Assembly (NCBI GenBank): GCA_020721445.1
Contig: DYMU01000007.1
Span: 1-64,000 of the forward strand
From: Gemmobacter nectariphilus
Lineage (GTDB): Bacteria; Pseudomonadota; Alphaproteobacteria; Rhodobacterales; Rhodobacteraceae
Direction: 5' to 3'
Length of the DNA stretch: 64,000 nt
Positions 18,135-29,513 of the stretch are shown piece by piece. A program made the position numbers and the translations under genes. How positions within the stretch are numbered: the stretch's first letter is position 1; every line of letters begins with the position of its first letter. Below the pieces are notes generated by a model that saw nothing but the letters and a program-made list of their open reading frames with translations, had not been told where the DNA came from and made no database searches.

Positions 18135-20737
18135 TGATCCTGATCAACCCACACGCCACCCCCGCCGCCGACTGCCTTGCCGATCTTGGTACAAGGCCCG
18201 ATGGCCTCACCGCCGCCGAGGCCAGACGGCGGCTGGCCAAACATGGGCCAAACCGCCTGCCGGAAGTGCGGGCGCGCGGGCCGGTGGTCCGCTTCCTGCG
18301 GCAGTTCCACAATGTGCTGATCTATGTGCTGATCGGGGCGGCGGTGGTGACGGGTGCCCTACAGCACTGGGTCGATACCGGCGTGATCCTGGCCGTGGTG
18401 CTGGCGAACGCAATCATCGGCTTCATCCAAGAGGGCAAGGCCGAGGCGGCGATGGCGGCGATCCGGGGGATGCTTGCGCCGAAGGCCGCCGTGTTGCGCG
18501 GCGGGAACCGGGTGACGCTGGACGGGGCCGATCTTGTGCCCGGCGACATCGTGCTGCTGGAGGCGGGCGACAAGGTGCCGGCCGACCTGCGGGTGCTGGA
18601 GGCGCGCGGGCTGGCCGCGCAAGAGGCGATCCTGACCGGCGAGTCAGTGCCGGTACAAAAGGGCCAGACCCCGGTCGCCACCGATGCCGCCCTTGGCGAC
18701 CGCCGATCAATGCTCTGGTCGGGCACGCTGGTCACCCAAGGCACAGCGCGCGGGCTGGTGGTGGCGACGGGCACGGGCACCGAGATCGGGCGCATCGGCG
18801 GGCTTCTGGCGGGGGTGGAACAGTTGACCACCCCGCTGGTCGCACAGATCGACCATTTCGCGCGCTGGCTGTCGTTCCTGATCGTGCTGGTGGCGGCTTT
18901 GCTGTTGGCTTGGGCCTACTTTGTGGGCCACATGCCGTTTGCCGATCTTTTCATGGCTGTGGTCGGCGTCGCCGTGGCCGCGATCCCCGAGGGACTGCCC
19001 GCGGTGATGACGATCACGCTGGCCATCGGCGTGCAGGCGATGGCGCGGCGCAATGCCATCGTCCGCCGTCTGCCGGCAATCGAGGCGATCGGCTCGGTCT
19101 CGGTCATCTGCACCGACAAGACCGGCACCTTGACCCGCAACGAAATGGTGGTGGCCGCCGCCGAGACAGCGGAAGGCACCTTCGCCATCAATGGCGAGGG
19201 GTATGCGCCAGAAGGCGCCATCTTCCCGGCTGGTGACCTCGCACGGCTCGCCCGGGCGGCGGCGCTGTGCAATGATGCCGCCATTCAAAGCAAGGACGGG
19301 GTCTGGACGGTCGAAGGCGACCCGATGGAAGGGGCACTTCTGGCCTTTGCGGGAAAGGTCGGCGGCGATCCCGGCCAGCGGCGGCTGGACGCCATCCCTT
19401 TTGACAGCCGCCAAAGTTTCATGGCTGTGCTGACCGAGGGGCCGCAGGGACGCGTGACCCATGTGAAGGGGGCGCCGGAAAGCGTGCTGCGGATGTGCGG
19501 CGGCATCGACATGCATCATTGGCAAGGCCGGGCCGAGGCGCTGGCGCTGCGCGGTCTGCGCGTGCTGGCGCTGGCCGAACGACCCGAGACGGGCGACCGG
19601 ATCGACGCAGCCTCGCTTGACGGCGGGCTGACCTTGCTTGGCCTCGTCGGCCTGATCGACCCGCCGCGCCCCGAGGCGATTGCTGCCGTGGCCGAATGCC
19701 GGGCGGCAGGCATTCGCGTGAAGATGATCACGGGCGACCATGCCGGAACCGCCGCCGCCATCGCACGTCAGATCGGGCTGGAAAACCCCGACCACGTGCT
19801 GACCGGCCATGACCTTGACAAGCTGGACGACGCGCAACTTGCGCTGGAGGTGGTCGGCACCAACGTCTTTGCCCGGACCAGTCCTGAACACAAGCTGCGC
19901 CTCGTGACAGCGTTGCAGTCACAGGGTCTGTCGGTGGCGATGACCGGCGACGGGGTAAACGACGCGCCTGCCCTGAAGCGGGCCGATGCGGGCATCGCGA
20001 TGGGCCTGAAGGGCTCGGAGGCCGCCAAGGAAGCCGCCAGCCTTGTTCTTGCGGACGACAATTTTGCCACCATTGTTGCCGCAGTCCGCCAAGGGCGGAC
20101 CGTCTACGACAACCTCCAAAAGGTGATCAGCTTCGAGTTGCCCACCAACGCCGGCGAGTCCATTGTCATCGTGTTGGCCCTGCTGCTGGGCCTTGCCCTG
20201 CCGGTGACAGCGGTCCAGATTTTGTGGATCAACCTGATTACCGGCATCACGCTTTCCATTGCGCTGGCCTTCGAGCCTACCGAGGCAGCGACAATGGCCC
20301 GCCCGCCGAGGCACCGGGATGCGCCAATTCTTTCCGGAGAACTGGTCTGGCATGTGATCCTGGTGTCGCTGCTGTTTCTCGCAGCGGTCTTCGGCATCTT
20401 CACCTATGCCATCGACAAGGGCTACCCGCTGGCGCTGGCACAGACCATGGCGATGAACACAATTGTGGTGCTGGAGATTTTCCACCTCTTCTTCATCCGC
20501 AACATCCACGGCACCTCGCTGACCTGGGCCGCCGTGCGCGGGACCCGGGTGGTCTGGACCGTGGTTGCCATCATCACCGGCGCGCAGTTTGCTGTCACAT
20601 ACCTTGCGCCTTTGCAGGCCGTGCTGGGAACTGCTCCGGTCCCGGCATTCGACGGCTTGTTGATCGTCGGCATCGGTGCGACCTTCTTTGCACTGATCGA
20701 AATCGAGAAGCAGATCAGATTGGGGTTGAGATCATGA
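18131..20737 (+). CDS. P2A-like cation-transporting P-type ATPase
   Basis: About 868 residues. The phosphorylation motif is DKTGTLT with Asp near 329, the actuator loop is [10 protein letters not shown], the M4 motif is PEGLP and the hinge is [21 protein letters not shown]. About ten membrane segments are visible, with a C-terminal set of six. The N-terminal domain ([20 protein letters not shown]) is the cation ATPase N-domain. PEGLP is typical of P2A Ca2+-type pumps, but bacterial members of this class may move other cations. The start at 18131 ([11 protein letters not shown]) is chosen over the longer frame, which reads back into the SDR pseudogene. The stop overlaps the next start (ATGA). 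Confidence 0.88.
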   Translation: MMILINPHATPAADCLADLGTRPDGLTAAEARRRLAKHGPNRLPEVRARGPVVRFLRQFHNVLIYVLIGAAVVTGALQHWVDTGVILAVVLANAIIGFIQEGKAEAAMAAIRGMLAPKAAVLRGGNRVTLDGADLVPGDIVLLEAGDKVPADLRVLEARGLAAQEAILTGESVPVQKGQTPVATDAALGDRRSMLWSGTLVTQGTARGLVVATGTGTEIGRIGGLLAGVEQLTTPLVAQIDHFARWLSFLIVLVAALLLAWAYFVGHMPFADLFMAVVGVAVAAIPEGLPAVMTITLAIGVQAMARRNAIVRRLPAIEAIGSVSVICTDKTGTLTRNEMVVAAAETAEGTFAINGEGYAPEGAIFPAGDLARLARAAALCNDAAIQSKDGVWTVEGDPMEGALLAFAGKVGGDPGQRRLDAIPFDSRQSFMAVLTEGPQGRVTHVKGAPESVLRMCGGIDMHHWQGRAEALALRGLRVLALAERPETGDRIDAASLDGGLTLLGLVGLIDPPRPEAIAAVAECRAAGIRVKMITGDHAGTAAAIARQIGLENPDHVLTGHDLDKLDDAQLALEVVGTNVFARTSPEHKLRLVTALQSQGLSVAMTGDGVNDAPALKRADAGIAMGLKGSEAAKEAASLVLADDNFATIVAAVRQGRTVYDNLQKVISFELPTNAGESIVIVLALLLGLALPVTAVQILWINLITGITLSIALAFEPTEAATMARPPRHRDAPILSGELVWHVILVSLLFLAAVFGIFTYAIDKGYPLALAQTMAMNTIVVLEIFHLFFIRNIHGTSLTWAAVRGTRVVWTVVAIITGAQFAVTYLAPLQAVLGTAPVPAFDGLLIVGIGATFFALIEIEKQIRLGLRS

Positions 20738-22539
20738 CAAGACCACCAAGAAGCAAGCCGCCTCCCGCACCCATTCTTGCCGCTGCCGAACCATTGGCGC
20801 AGTTGCCCGCCATCGTGCCACCTCTGCCACAAGACCACCCGCACAACACCCTTGACCGGGCGGCACACGGCACCTTGGCAAAGCTAAGCGGCGGGGTGTC
20901 GCCGCATGCCTTCATTGAGGCCTGGAGCGACTGGGCGCAGCATCTGGTGCGCTCGCCCGGCCGCCAGATAGAACTGGCCGAGCATATGCAGCACAACCTT
21001 CTGAAGGTCATCGCGCTTGCCACCAACCCGGGCAGTGAGCCGCCTTTTGCGCCAAAGCCCTATGACAGGCGCTTTGCCCATTCAGGCTGGCAGACCTTTC
21101 CGTTCCAGCTTTGGCAACAGGGGTTTCTGGCCGCGCAGGACTGGTGGGACCATGCCACCGAACCGATGCGTGGCTTGCGGCCCGAGGATGCCGAGCGCAC
21201 CCGATTTCTGGCGCGCCAGACGCTGGACGTGCTGTCGCCATCGAACCAGCCACTTCTTAATCCCGAGATCATCGCCGAGACGCTGAAATCCGGCGGCCGC
21301 AACCTGACCGAAGGTGCTGCACATTTCGCGCAGAACGCGATCAAGACCCTGACGAACCGGCATGATCCGCCCCCCGAAGGCTACCGGATCGGAACCGATC
21401 TGGCCTGCACGCCGGGGCAGGTGGTCTTTCGCAACGATCTGATGGAACTGATCCAGTACACGCCGCAGACGCCGCAGGTTCACGCGCGGCCGATCCTGAT
21501 CGTTCCGGCCTGGATCATGAAATACTACGTCCTCGACCTCTCGCCCGAAAACTCGATGGTGCGCTACCTTGTCGAGCAGGGCTTTACCGTCTTCATGATC
21601 TCGTGGATCAACCCAAGGGCCGAGCATCGCCACCTGTCGCTGGAGGATTACCGCAAACACGGCGTCCTTGCGGCGCTGGACGCAGTGACAAAGATCGTGC
21701 CCGACGCCGGGGTTCATGCCGTCGGCTATTGCCTTGGGGGCACGATCCTGGCGATCGCCGCGGCGACCATGGCGCGCGACCGCGATGACCGGCTGGCCTC
21801 TGTCACGCTGATGGCCGCTCAGGTCGATTTCGCCGAAGCGGGCGAGCTGCTGCTGTTTCTCGACGAAAGCCAGATCGCATTCCTTGAAGACCTGATGTGG
21901 GCACAGGGATACCTCGACCGCCCCCAGATGGCCCGCGCCTTTGCCGCCATCCGGTCCGAAGACCTGATCTGGACCCGCGCCGTCCATCGCTACTTCCTGG
22001 GGCGCGAGGACGTGCCGACCGACATCGGTGTCTGGCTTTCGGACACAACACGGATGCCGGCGCGGATGCATTCGCAATATCTGCGTGCACTGTTTCTGGA
22101 AAACCGGCTGACGGCGGGGCGCTTTGCGGTCGAGGGCAAGGTCATCGCACTCAAGGACCTGTCGGTGCCGCTTTTCGTCGTGGCGACCGAGACTGACCAC
22201 ATCGCGCCTTGGCGGTCGGTCTACAAGACCCAGCTGTTCACCGACTGTGACCTTACCTTCGTGCTTACGAAGGGCGGGCACAACACTGGCATCCTCAGCG
22301 AGCCGGGGCACAAGGGCCGGCACTACCGCATTTTGCACCGCCCCGCCGGGGCGCTCTACCTCGGACCCGACGGCTGGCTGGCCCAAGCTTCGCCGAAGGT
22401 CGGGTCGTGGTGGCCGGCCTGGTCGGACTGGCTGGCGACACGGGGGGGCGGCCTTGCGGCGCCGCCGACCTTGGGCGCCCCGCGCCGCGGGTTTCCACAG
22501 CTGGGCGCCGCGCCCGGCACTTATGTTCTGCAAGATTGA
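20734..22539 (+). CDS. PHA synthase-like alpha/beta hydrolase
   Basis: About 602 residues, the length of class I polyhydroxyalkanoate synthases. The lipase-like box is GYCLGG with the nucleophile Cys near residue 332. Further family features are PAWIMKYYVLDLSPENSMVRYL, MISWINPRAEHRHLSL, an Asp in TETDHIAPW and a His in TKGGHNTGI. It would polymerise hydroxyacyl-CoA in the cytoplasm or act as a related poly-beta-hydroxybutyrate polymerase-family enzyme. It is coupled to the P-type ATPase (ATGA overlap), and the decayed SDR upstream may once have been a matching reductase. The ORF track extends it 170 residues too far upstream. Confidence 0.85.
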   Translation: MTRPPRSKPPPAPILAAAEPLAQLPAIVPPLPQDHPHNTLDRAAHGTLAKLSGGVSPHAFIEAWSDWAQHLVRSPGRQIELAEHMQHNLLKVIALATNPGSEPPFAPKPYDRRFAHSGWQTFPFQLWQQGFLAAQDWWDHATEPMRGLRPEDAERTRFLARQTLDVLSPSNQPLLNPEIIAETLKSGGRNLTEGAAHFAQNAIKTLTNRHDPPPEGYRIGTDLACTPGQVVFRNDLMELIQYTPQTPQVHARPILIVPAWIMKYYVLDLSPENSMVRYLVEQGFTVFMISWINPRAEHRHLSLEDYRKHGVLAALDAVTKIVPDAGVHAVGYCLGGTILAIAAATMARDRDDRLASVTLMAAQVDFAEAGELLLFLDESQIAFLEDLMWAQGYLDRPQMARAFAAIRSEDLIWTRAVHRYFLGREDVPTDIGVWLSDTTRMPARMHSQYLRALFLENRLTAGRFAVEGKVIALKDLSVPLFVVATETDHIAPWRSVYKTQLFTDCDLTFVLTKGGHNTGILSEPGHKGRHYRILHRPAGALYLGPDGWLAQASPKVGSWWPAWSDWLATRGGGLAAPPTLGAPRRGFPQLGAAPGTYVLQD

Positions 22540-22599
22540 AGCCACACCCTCGTCTTGGTCATTCATCAGGAATATTCTGGCCCTTGAAGATGGCCGCTT

Positions 22600-22990
22600 G
22601 GCCAGCAACGGCCGTGTCAGCTGACGCTGCGGCGCAGCGAAAAGCCCGCGCAGCGGGTCGGCTATGGTGCCGGGCGTCGCCCAGTCCGCCTGTTCGGCCA
22701 CGCGGCGTTCGGTCAGGCTGTGGACCTTGCCTTCCAGCGTGGCGGTGCCATGGGGCACCTTGACCCGGATGTTTTGCAGGTCGAGTTCGGCCTGCAGCTT
22801 GAGCGCCTTCATGAGTCGGTCCCGGATATCGGCGGGGCTGGCCTTGGGCGCGATCAGGATCGCATTCGTGACACCCTTTACCCCGGCCATGTCCCGAATT
22901 GCGCGTGCGGCAGCGTCGGGTTGGTAATTCCACTCTGCCGTGCCGGAGAACGACGCCGCCTTGCCGATGCAAAGCTGACCCGGCCCGGCG
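22600..22990 (-). pseudogene. Fragment of a BON-domain protein
   Basis: On the minus strand the translation runs SGTAEWNYQPDAAARAIRD then MAGVKGVTNAILIAP and later GTATLEGKVHSLTERRVAEQ, which is the BON (OsmY-type) fold found in multi-domain stress proteins. There is no plausible start or signal peptide upstream, and after ADWATPG the expected C-terminal strand is replaced by unrelated sequence. This is best read as an internal or C-terminal piece of a decayed gene. Boundaries are approximate. Confidence 0.6.
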
Positions 22991-23028
22991 GCAACGCGCC
23001 ATGGCGCTGTCGCCAGAACGGGTTGCGG

Positions 23029-24135
23029 TCAAAGCCGCTGTCCGGTCTTGGCATCGAACAGCTTGGCCCGGTCCATTTCGACCTCGAACCGAAAGGTCGA
23101 ACCACCCGGTCGCGCGTCTTTGGGTCGGACCCGGGCGATCAGGTCCTGCCCGCCAATCTCGAAGACGATCATGGTGTCGGGGCCGGTCGGCTCATCCACC
23201 ACGACGGGGCGTTCAAAGACAAAGCGGTCGGGGCCGGGAAGTTCAGTGCCTGCGGCAAAAATCGTCTCTGGGCGCAGGCCAAGGACGACAGCGCGGCCTT
23301 CGGACCCGGCCACGCGCCCCGCGATCCGGTTGGGCAGTGGAAAGCGGATCTGGGTTGCCCCTTCACCGCAAAGAACCGCCATGCCGCCGTCACGGACCAA
23401 GTATCCCCCCAGCATGTTCATCGGCGGCGAGCCCATGAACCCTGCCACGAACAGATCGACCGGGTCTTCATAGACCGTCGCCGGATCTGCAAACTGGCGG
23501 ATCTGTCCTTCGTCCATCACCGCGATGCGCGAGGCCAGCGTCATCGCTTCGATCTGGTCGTGGGTGACATAAACCACCGTCTTGCCAAGGCGCCGGTGCA
23601 GTTTCTTGATCTCGGTTCGCATCTCGATCCGCAGCTTGGCGTCAAGGTTCGACAGCGGTTCATCGAACAGGAAAACCTCAGGTTTTCTGACCAGCGCACG
23701 ACCCATCGCGACCCGCTGTCGCTGGCCGCCCGAAAGTTGGCCGGGCTTGCGGTCGAGAAGGTGGTCGATCTGTAAAAGCCCCGCGAATTCTGCCAGCGCC
23801 GCCGCCTGCGCCGCCTTCGGCACGCGGCGCGTTTCCATCCCGAAGGTGATGTTGTCGCGCACGGTCTTGGTCGGGTACAGCGCGTAGGACTGAATGACCA
23901 TCGCGATATCGCGGTCGCGCGGCGGGATGTCGTTGACGCGGCGGTCGCCGATCCTGATCTCGCCGGTGCTGATCGTCTCCAGCCCCGCGATCAGGTTTAG
24001 AAGCGTGGACTTGCCGCAGCCTGACGGGCCGACCAGGACAACGAACTCACCCTCTGTGATTTCAAGATCGATGCCCTTGATCTCCTCGGTCGCCCCGAAG
24101 TTCTTGCGCACCCCTTTCAGCGTGATCCCGGCCAT
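23029..24135 (-). CDS. MalK/UgpC-family sugar ABC transporter ATPase
   Basis: A 368-residue nucleotide-binding subunit of carbohydrate importers. It has Walker [11 protein letters not shown]-loop region VIQSYALYP, signature [15 protein letters not shown], Walker [14 protein letters not shown] and the C-terminal TOBE-like regulatory domain (GGYLVRDGG onward) typical of MalK/UgpC. It is the last gene of a minus-strand cluster of binding protein, two permeases and ATPase. Confidence 0.9.
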   Translation of the reverse strand: MAGITLKGVRKNFGATEEIKGIDLEITEGEFVVLVGPSGCGKSTLLNLIAGLETISTGEIRIGDRRVNDIPPRDRDIAMVIQSYALYPTKTVRDNITFGMETRRVPKAAQAAALAEFAGLLQIDHLLDRKPGQLSGGQRQRVAMGRALVRKPEVFLFDEPLSNLDAKLRIEMRTEIKKLHRRLGKTVVYVTHDQIEAMTLASRIAVMDEGQIRQFADPATVYEDPVDLFVAGFMGSPPMNMLGGYLVRDGGMAVLCGEGATQIRFPLPNRIAGRVAGSEGRAVVLGLRPETIFAAGTELPGPDRFVFERPVVVDEPTGPDTMIVFEIGGQDLIARVRPKDARPGGSTFRFEVEMDRAKLFDAKTGQRL

Positions 24136-24138
24136 CCG

Positions 24139-25026
24139 TTATCCCTTCACCGCACCGGCAGAAAGACCGCGCACGAACCAGGCACCGGCCACCACATAGA
24201 CGGCAAGTGTCGGCAAGGCCGCGATGATGGCGGCAGCCATGTCGACGTTGTATTCCTTTACACCAGTCGAGGTGTTGACGACGTTGTTCAACGCCACCGT
24301 CACCGGGTTGCTTTCGCCCACGGTGAAGGCGATGCCAAACAGGAAGTCGTTCCAGATCTGGGTGAACTGCCAGATCACGGTCACCACGATTGCCGGGATC
24401 GACATCGGCAGGACGATGCGGAAGAAGATGCCAAAGAACCCCGCGCCGTCAATCTGCGCCGCCTGCACGATGCCGTTGGAAACGCCGATGAAGAAGTTGC
24501 GAAAGAAAAGAGTGGTGAAGGCGAGACCATAGATTGTGTGCACGAAAACGAGACCGGGGATCGTGCCCGCCAGCCCCAATTCGCCAAGCGTCCGGGCCAT
24601 GGGCAACAGGATCACCTGAAACGGGATGAAGGCGCCAAACAGCATCAGCGCAAAGATCGTGTCAGCGCCGCGAACGCGCCACTTGGTCAGGGCATAGCCG
24701 TTCAGCGCGCCAAGGAAGGTCGAGATCAGGACCGCTGGCACCACCATCAGCACCGAGTTGACGAAATAGGGCTGAAGCCCATTGCAGCGCACGCCGACGC
24801 AGGCCGAACGCCACGCCTTGGCCCAAGCTTCGGTGTTGATCGCACGGGGTGGTGCCAGAAGCGTGCCCTCGCGGATTTCGGCCAGCGATTTCAGCGAGGT
24901 GGAGACCATCACGAACAGCGGCACAAGGTAATAGACACAAAACAGGCCCAGCACGGCAAACAGCAGCACCCGCTGAAGGGTTCGCGCCCAGCCCTTCGGT
25001 CTGACGATGCCCGATACCTGCTTCAT
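24139..25026 (-). CDS. MalG-type sugar ABC transporter permease
   Basis: A 295-residue permease with six predicted membrane segments. The EAA-like loop includes AAQIDGAGFFGIFFRIVLPMSIPA, typical of MalG/UgpE subunits of carbohydrate ABC importers. Its start overlaps the stop of the preceding permease by ATGA, and the ATPase follows 3 bp later. Confidence 0.9.
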   Translation of the reverse strand: MKQVSGIVRPKGWARTLQRVLLFAVLGLFCVYYLVPLFVMVSTSLKSLAEIREGTLLAPPRAINTEAWAKAWRSACVGVRCNGLQPYFVNSVLMVVPAVLISTFLGALNGYALTKWRVRGADTIFALMLFGAFIPFQVILLPMARTLGELGLAGTIPGLVFVHTIYGLAFTTLFFRNFFIGVSNGIVQAAQIDGAGFFGIFFRIVLPMSIPAIVVTVIWQFTQIWNDFLFGIAFTVGESNPVTVALNNVVNTSTGVKEYNVDMAAAIIAALPTLAVYVVAGAWFVRGLSAGAVKG

Positions 25027-25901
25027 GTCCGTCGAAGCTCGGAATAGAGATAGGGCACGATGATCGCGATCACGGTCATCAACATCATCACCGCACTGGC
25101 GGCGGCAAGGCCCAGTTCGCTGCGTTGAAAGGCAAAGGAATACATGAATGTGGCCGGCATGTCGGTGGCATAGCCGGGCCCACCCCCGGTCAGCGCCACC
25201 ACCAGATCGAAGCTTTTGATCGCAAGGTGGCTGAGGATGATCACCACCGACATCAGCACCGGCCGCATCATCGGCAGCACGATCCGCATGTAGGTGCGCA
25301 AGGGGCTTGCACCGTCGATCGCGGCGGCCTTCAGCAGCTCATCATCCACCGACCGCAGCCCGGCCAGAAACAGCGCCATCGCGTAGCCTGAGGATTGCCA
25401 GACCCCGGCGATGACCACGGTATAGATCGCATAGTCGGGGTTCACCAACCAATCGAAGCGGAAGCCCTCAAGGCCCGCCTGATGCATCACCCGCTCGATC
25501 CCGAGGCCGGGGTTCAGGATCCATTTCCACACCGTGCCCGTGACCACGAACGACAGCGCCATCGGGTAAAGGTAGATCGTGCGGATTACGCCTTCTATGC
25601 GGATGCGCTGGTCCAGAAGGATGGCCAACAGCATGCCGATCATCAGGCATAAAACCACGAACAGCAGCCAGAAGATCACCAGATTGGACAGCGCCACGTG
25701 CCAGCGCGGGGTGCTCCACAGCCGTTCATATTGCAGCAGTCCGGCAAGATCATAGTTCGGCAACACGCGTGAACGGGTGAACGAAATCCAGACGGTCCAG
25801 AGAATGAAGCCGTAGACGAAGATCAGGCTCGCGGCGAACAGCGGCGAAACCACGATCAGCGGCAGTCGCTTTTCCAGCGCGCGTCCGAACCTGCTGCCCA
25901 T
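25023..25901 (-). CDS. MalF-type sugar ABC transporter permease
   Basis: About 292 residues with six membrane segments and the EAA loop KAAAIDGASPLRTYMRIVLP. It is the MalF/UgpA partner of the next permease. The ATG at 25901 (MGSRFGRALEK) has a GGGGAAGG site; the longer ORF-track start adds a glycine- and proline-rich tail with no such site. Confidence 0.88.
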   Translation of the reverse strand: MGSRFGRALEKRLPLIVVSPLFAASLIFVYGFILWTVWISFTRSRVLPNYDLAGLLQYERLWSTPRWHVALSNLVIFWLLFVVLCLMIGMLLAILLDQRIRIEGVIRTIYLYPMALSFVVTGTVWKWILNPGLGIERVMHQAGLEGFRFDWLVNPDYAIYTVVIAGVWQSSGYAMALFLAGLRSVDDELLKAAAIDGASPLRTYMRIVLPMMRPVLMSVVIILSHLAIKSFDLVVALTGGGPGYATDMPATFMYSFAFQRSELGLAAASAVMMLMTVIAIIVPYLYSELRRT

Positions 25902-25960
25902 GCCGCCTTCCCCCCGCCCGTGAAGCCCCGGGGCCGCTGGACGGCCCCGGGACATGGCCA

Positions 25961-27214
25961 TCACATCGCCCGCGCGATTGCGTCGGCCAGTGCAGTCGTT
26001 GCGTCCTGAGACGACATGTCGGAGTTGAAGAAGTTGGTCACCACGTCCAGAATCTCGCCGCGGACCGATCGCGAGATGGCCATCTCGTGCGCCACCGAGG
26101 GGACAAGCGCACCCACCTGTGCCGCCTTCAAAAGATCCTCATGCGACCGCTTGGCGCAATCGTCAAAGTCATCCAGCGGCACGTCGGTCCGTGCCGGGAT
26201 CGACCCCTTGGCCAGATTGAAGGTTTTCTGGAATGCTGGCGACATGATCAGGCTGGCCAGCACCTGCTGGCCTTTCAGGTTTTCATCCCCTGCGACCTTG
26301 AAGAAGGTGAAGCTGTCCGAATTCAGCACAAAACCGTCGCCCGGTGTGGGAATGCAGTAGAAGTCCTTGCCCGGCACCAGACCTGCAGCAAGGAATTCAC
26401 CCTTGGCCCAGTCGCCCATGATCTGAAAACCCGCCTCGCCCCGGATCACCATGGCCGTGGCAAGGTTCCAGTCGCGCCCGGAAAAGCCGTCATCAACAAA
26501 CCCCCGCAGGACACGAAGCTGATCAAAGGCGGCGACCATGGTTTCCGAGGCCCGCGCCTCAGGGTCAAGGTCAACCAGCGCCTTGCGGTAAAAGTCAGCC
26601 CCGCCGACACCCAGCACCACATCCTCGAAAATCGTTGCATCCTGCCAAGGCTGACCACCGTGGGCCAGTGCCACCAGACCTGCCGCCTCAAGCTTTTCGG
26701 CTGCGGCGTTGAACGCCTCCCATGTGGTCGGCATTTCGGTGATGCCAGCCTTTTCAAGCGCCACAGGGCTGGCCCAGATCCAGTCCACCCGGTGAATGTT
26801 CACCGGTGCCGCGACGTAATTGCCGTCGTACTTCATGATCTCGGCCAAGACGGGCGGCAGAACGCCATCCCAATTTTCAGCCGCAGCCACGGCCTGCACG
26901 TCATTCAGCGCCCCCTCGGTCGCCCATTCCTGAATGCCGGGGCCTTTCAGCTGAACGGCGGTCGGCGGATTGCCTGCCACCACACGCGCCCGCAGCGCTG
27001 TCATCGCGGCGTCGCCGCCGCCCCCGGCAATCGGGGAGTCAATCCAAGTGCCCCCCTGCGCCTCGAAAGCGCTCTTCATCTCTCCCACAGCCTTGGCCTC
27101 GCCGCCAGAGGTTCACCAGTGCAGGACTTCGACAGTGCCCTCGGCCAAAGCGCCGCCTGCGCAGACACTGCCGAACAACGCAGCAACCACGCTCAGTCTA
27201 TGAAACCTTGTCAT
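25961..27214 (-). pseudogene. Sugar ABC transporter substrate-binding protein with in-frame TGA
   Basis: The full frame begins at ATG 27214 after GGGAGAG with a clear signal peptide (MTRFHRLSVVAALFGSVCAG, then GALAEG). Codon 34 (27113-27115) is TGA directly after LHW, where family members usually have a second Trp (HWWTSGGEAKAV). The rest of the frame is intact to 25961 and has the features of an extracellular solute-binding protein family 1 (WIDSPIAGGGGDAAM, FQIMGDWAKGEF). The ORF track shows only the part from a GTG at 27088, which lacks a signal peptide and would not reach the periplasm. One G-to-A change explains the stop. It may be a true nonsense mutation or a sequencing error. The permeases and ATPase downstream are intact. 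Confidence 0.8.
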
Positions 27215-27665
27215 TGCTCTCTCCCTTCAAAGCCGCCGCACGGCCCGCGCGTTTTCCCCGAACCATCGTCGGGTCGGAAAATGGTGGCAGCCGTCCGCGC
27301 GGTCTGGTCGCGACTCTCTCGCCTTTCGCAAGTTGACCTAACTCCTGGTGCCTTCAGGTCGCATTGACGACCGTCAACGGCCTGCGGCACGGCACAGCCC
27401 TGCAAAAAGCGCAGGATGTGCTTGTGGATGATCTGGCCACGGAAATCCCCGCGCTTTGCGTGTCCGAGCCGCAGCGGACCCGCAGCAGTGCGGTCATCCG
27501 CGCAAGGCTGTGGGCCATCGCGCCGCGGTCAAGGGCCGCATGGTGATGCGGCTTGGCGGCTGGCGGTGTTGGCGCTGGAGAGGCAATCACGGCCGGAAGG
27601 TGCCGCACGCTTTCCGACACAGAAGACGGCGAACGCTGACGGGGGCGAACGGGCGGGTCTTCAGG
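27215..27665. other. Intergenic stretch between sugar-binding protein and ftsH
   Basis: About 450 bases. It contains one FNR-type site (27364-27377) but no gene that I can support. The 60-residue plus-strand ORF at 27364 is arginine-rich, has no recognisable family and its first codons overlap the site. It may hold decayed sequence. Confidence 0.4.
27364..27377. promoter_or_regulatory. FNR/FixK-type site
   Basis: TTGACGACCGTCAA is a perfect inverted repeat of the TTGAC-N4-GTCAA form. It is about 150 bp upstream of the sugar-binding protein gene on the minus strand. No intact plus-strand gene follows at class II distance, so its target is unclear and may have been lost. Confidence 0.5.
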
Positions 27666-29483
27666 TCATGCGGCGGTTGCCGCCTGCGGTCTGAGCGGCG
27701 GAAATTCTGCCGGGGTGATCGTCTCGCGCTCCATCAGCAGCTTTGCCCCGGCGGCCAGATCGGCGTGGCAGGCTTTCAGCAGCGTGATCGCCCGTTCAAA
27801 TGCCGTGTTCAAAAGACCGCGCACGGCAAGATCGACCTCGCGCGCCGTGGCTTCGGAATGGTCGCGCGGGGTAAAGCTGACATGGTCCTCGCCAAGATAG
27901 CCGCCGCGGTCCTGTTCCAGAACCGCCTGACCAAGCGTCTCATGCATGCCGAAGCGGGTGACGATCTGGCGGGCGATGTCGGTCGCGCGGACCAGATCGT
28001 CAGCGGCCCCGGTCGACACCTCGGCAAACCGGATCTGTTCCGCCGCGCGCCCGGCCATCAGCATGACCATGCGGTTTTCCAGTTCCGTCCGGGTGATCAG
28101 GAAACGGTCCTCGGTTGGCCGGGTCAGGGTATAGCCAAGCGCCCCGATGGTCCGTGGAATGATCGACACCTTGTACACCGGATCGGCACCCGGCAACCGT
28201 GCCGCCGCCAGCGCATGCCCCATTTCGTGCCACGCGACGGTCTCGCGCTCGCGCGGGTTCAGCAGCCGTCCCTTGCGTTCCATCCCTGCCACCACCCGTT
28301 CCAGCGCCGATGTGATGTCGGTCATGCCCACCGCCTTGGCGCCGCGTCTTGTGGCATGGATCGTGGCTTCGTTCACCAGATTTGCCAGTTCTGCGCCGGT
28401 GAAACCCGGGGTCAGACCGGCCGCCGCATCGACATCGAGGGCGGGATCGACCTTCACCTTGCGCAGATGGACGCGCAGGATCGCCGCGCGGCCAGTCTTG
28501 TCGGGGCGGTCCACCACGACTTGCCGGTCGAAACGCCCCGCCCGCATCAGCGCCGGGTCAAGGATTTCGGGCCGGTTGGTCGCGGCCAGCAGCACGATCC
28601 CTTCGCGCGGGTCAAAGCCGTCGAGCTCGGCCAGAAGCTGGTTCAGCGTCTGCTCCTTTTCATCATGCCCACCACCAAAGCCGCCAATGCCCCGGCGGCG
28701 GCCAAGCGCATCCAGTTCGTCGATGAAGATGATACAGGGCGCGGCCTTGCGGGCCTGATCAAACAGATCGCGCACGCGGGCCGCGCCGACGCCCACGAAC
28801 ATCTCGACAAACTCGCTGCCCGAGATCGAGAAGAACGGCACCCCAGCCTCGCCCGCTATGGCGCGGGCAAACAGCGTCTTGCCGGTGCCGGGTGGGCCGG
28901 TCAGCAGGATGCCTTTCGGGATATGCGCGCCAAGACGGCCGAACTTCTTCGGCTCTTTCAGGAAATCGACGATCTCCTTCAGCTCGGCCTTGGCTTCCTC
29001 GACCCCCGCCACGTCTTCGAAGGTGACGCCGGTGTCCCGCTCGACATAGACCTTGGCGCGCGACTTGCCGACGCTCATCATCCCACCCAGACCCTGCTTG
29101 TCGATGGCACCGCGCAGGAAAAAACTCCACAGCGCGAAGATCAGGATCATTGGCACCACCCAAGACAGGATGGCGGCAAGGAAGGTGTTCTGCACCGTGC
29201 CGTCGAATTCCGTGCCCGCCTGTTCCAGCCGGGCGGTCAGGTCCGGTGGCACGATGTTGGTGATGAAATGCGTGTTGCCGTCGACCGGATCACGGTAGCG
29301 GCCCTCGATCTCTTCGGCCCGCACTGTGACCGACGCGATCTTGCCCGCTTCAAGGTGTTCAAGGAACGTGCTGTAGGGAATGCGTTCAGTGACCGAGGCC
29401 TGCGACAGCCAGGATTGCACCAGAAGCAGGCCGAAAAAGGCCGCAACGAAGTACCACACGTGAATCTGCTGTTTGTTGTCCAT
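27666..29483 (-). CDS. ftsH: FtsH-type ATP-dependent membrane zinc protease
   Basis: A 605-residue protein. It has an N-terminal membrane segment, a periplasmic domain, a second membrane segment ([20 protein letters not shown]), then an AAA+ domain with Walker A GPPGTGKT near residue 193, Walker [17 protein letters not shown], and the zinc-protease motif HEMGH near residue 417. It degrades membrane and regulatory proteins. Being at the end of an acetyl-CoA/ACP operon, it is probably a second, stress-specific copy and not the housekeeping one. It follows the acyl carrier protein gene with a gap of about 30 bp. Confidence 0.93.
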   Translation of the reverse strand: MDNKQQIHVWYFVAAFFGLLLVQSWLSQASVTERIPYSTFLEHLEAGKIASVTVRAEEIEGRYRDPVDGNTHFITNIVPPDLTARLEQAGTEFDGTVQNTFLAAILSWVVPMILIFALWSFFLRGAIDKQGLGGMMSVGKSRAKVYVERDTGVTFEDVAGVEEAKAELKEIVDFLKEPKKFGRLGAHIPKGILLTGPPGTGKTLFARAIAGEAGVPFFSISGSEFVEMFVGVGAARVRDLFDQARKAAPCIIFIDELDALGRRRGIGGFGGGHDEKEQTLNQLLAELDGFDPREGIVLLAATNRPEILDPALMRAGRFDRQVVVDRPDKTGRAAILRVHLRKVKVDPALDVDAAAGLTPGFTGAELANLVNEATIHATRRGAKAVGMTDITSALERVVAGMERKGRLLNPRERETVAWHEMGHALAAARLPGADPVYKVSIIPRTIGALGYTLTRPTEDRFLITRTELENRMVMLMAGRAAEQIRFAEVSTGAADDLVRATDIARQIVTRFGMHETLGQAVLEQDRGGYLGEDHVSFTPRDHSEATAREVDLAVRGLLNTAFERAITLLKACHADLAAGAKLLMERETITPAEFPPLRPQAATAA

Positions 29484-29513
29484 CTAAGCGTCCTGCTAAA
29501 GTGCGGCGCAGTT

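Noticed and set aside
21082-22890. 602-residue minus-strand ORF
   Set aside because: Only its first 85 residues are protein-like (BON-domain fragment). The rest is antisense to the PHA-synthase-like gene.
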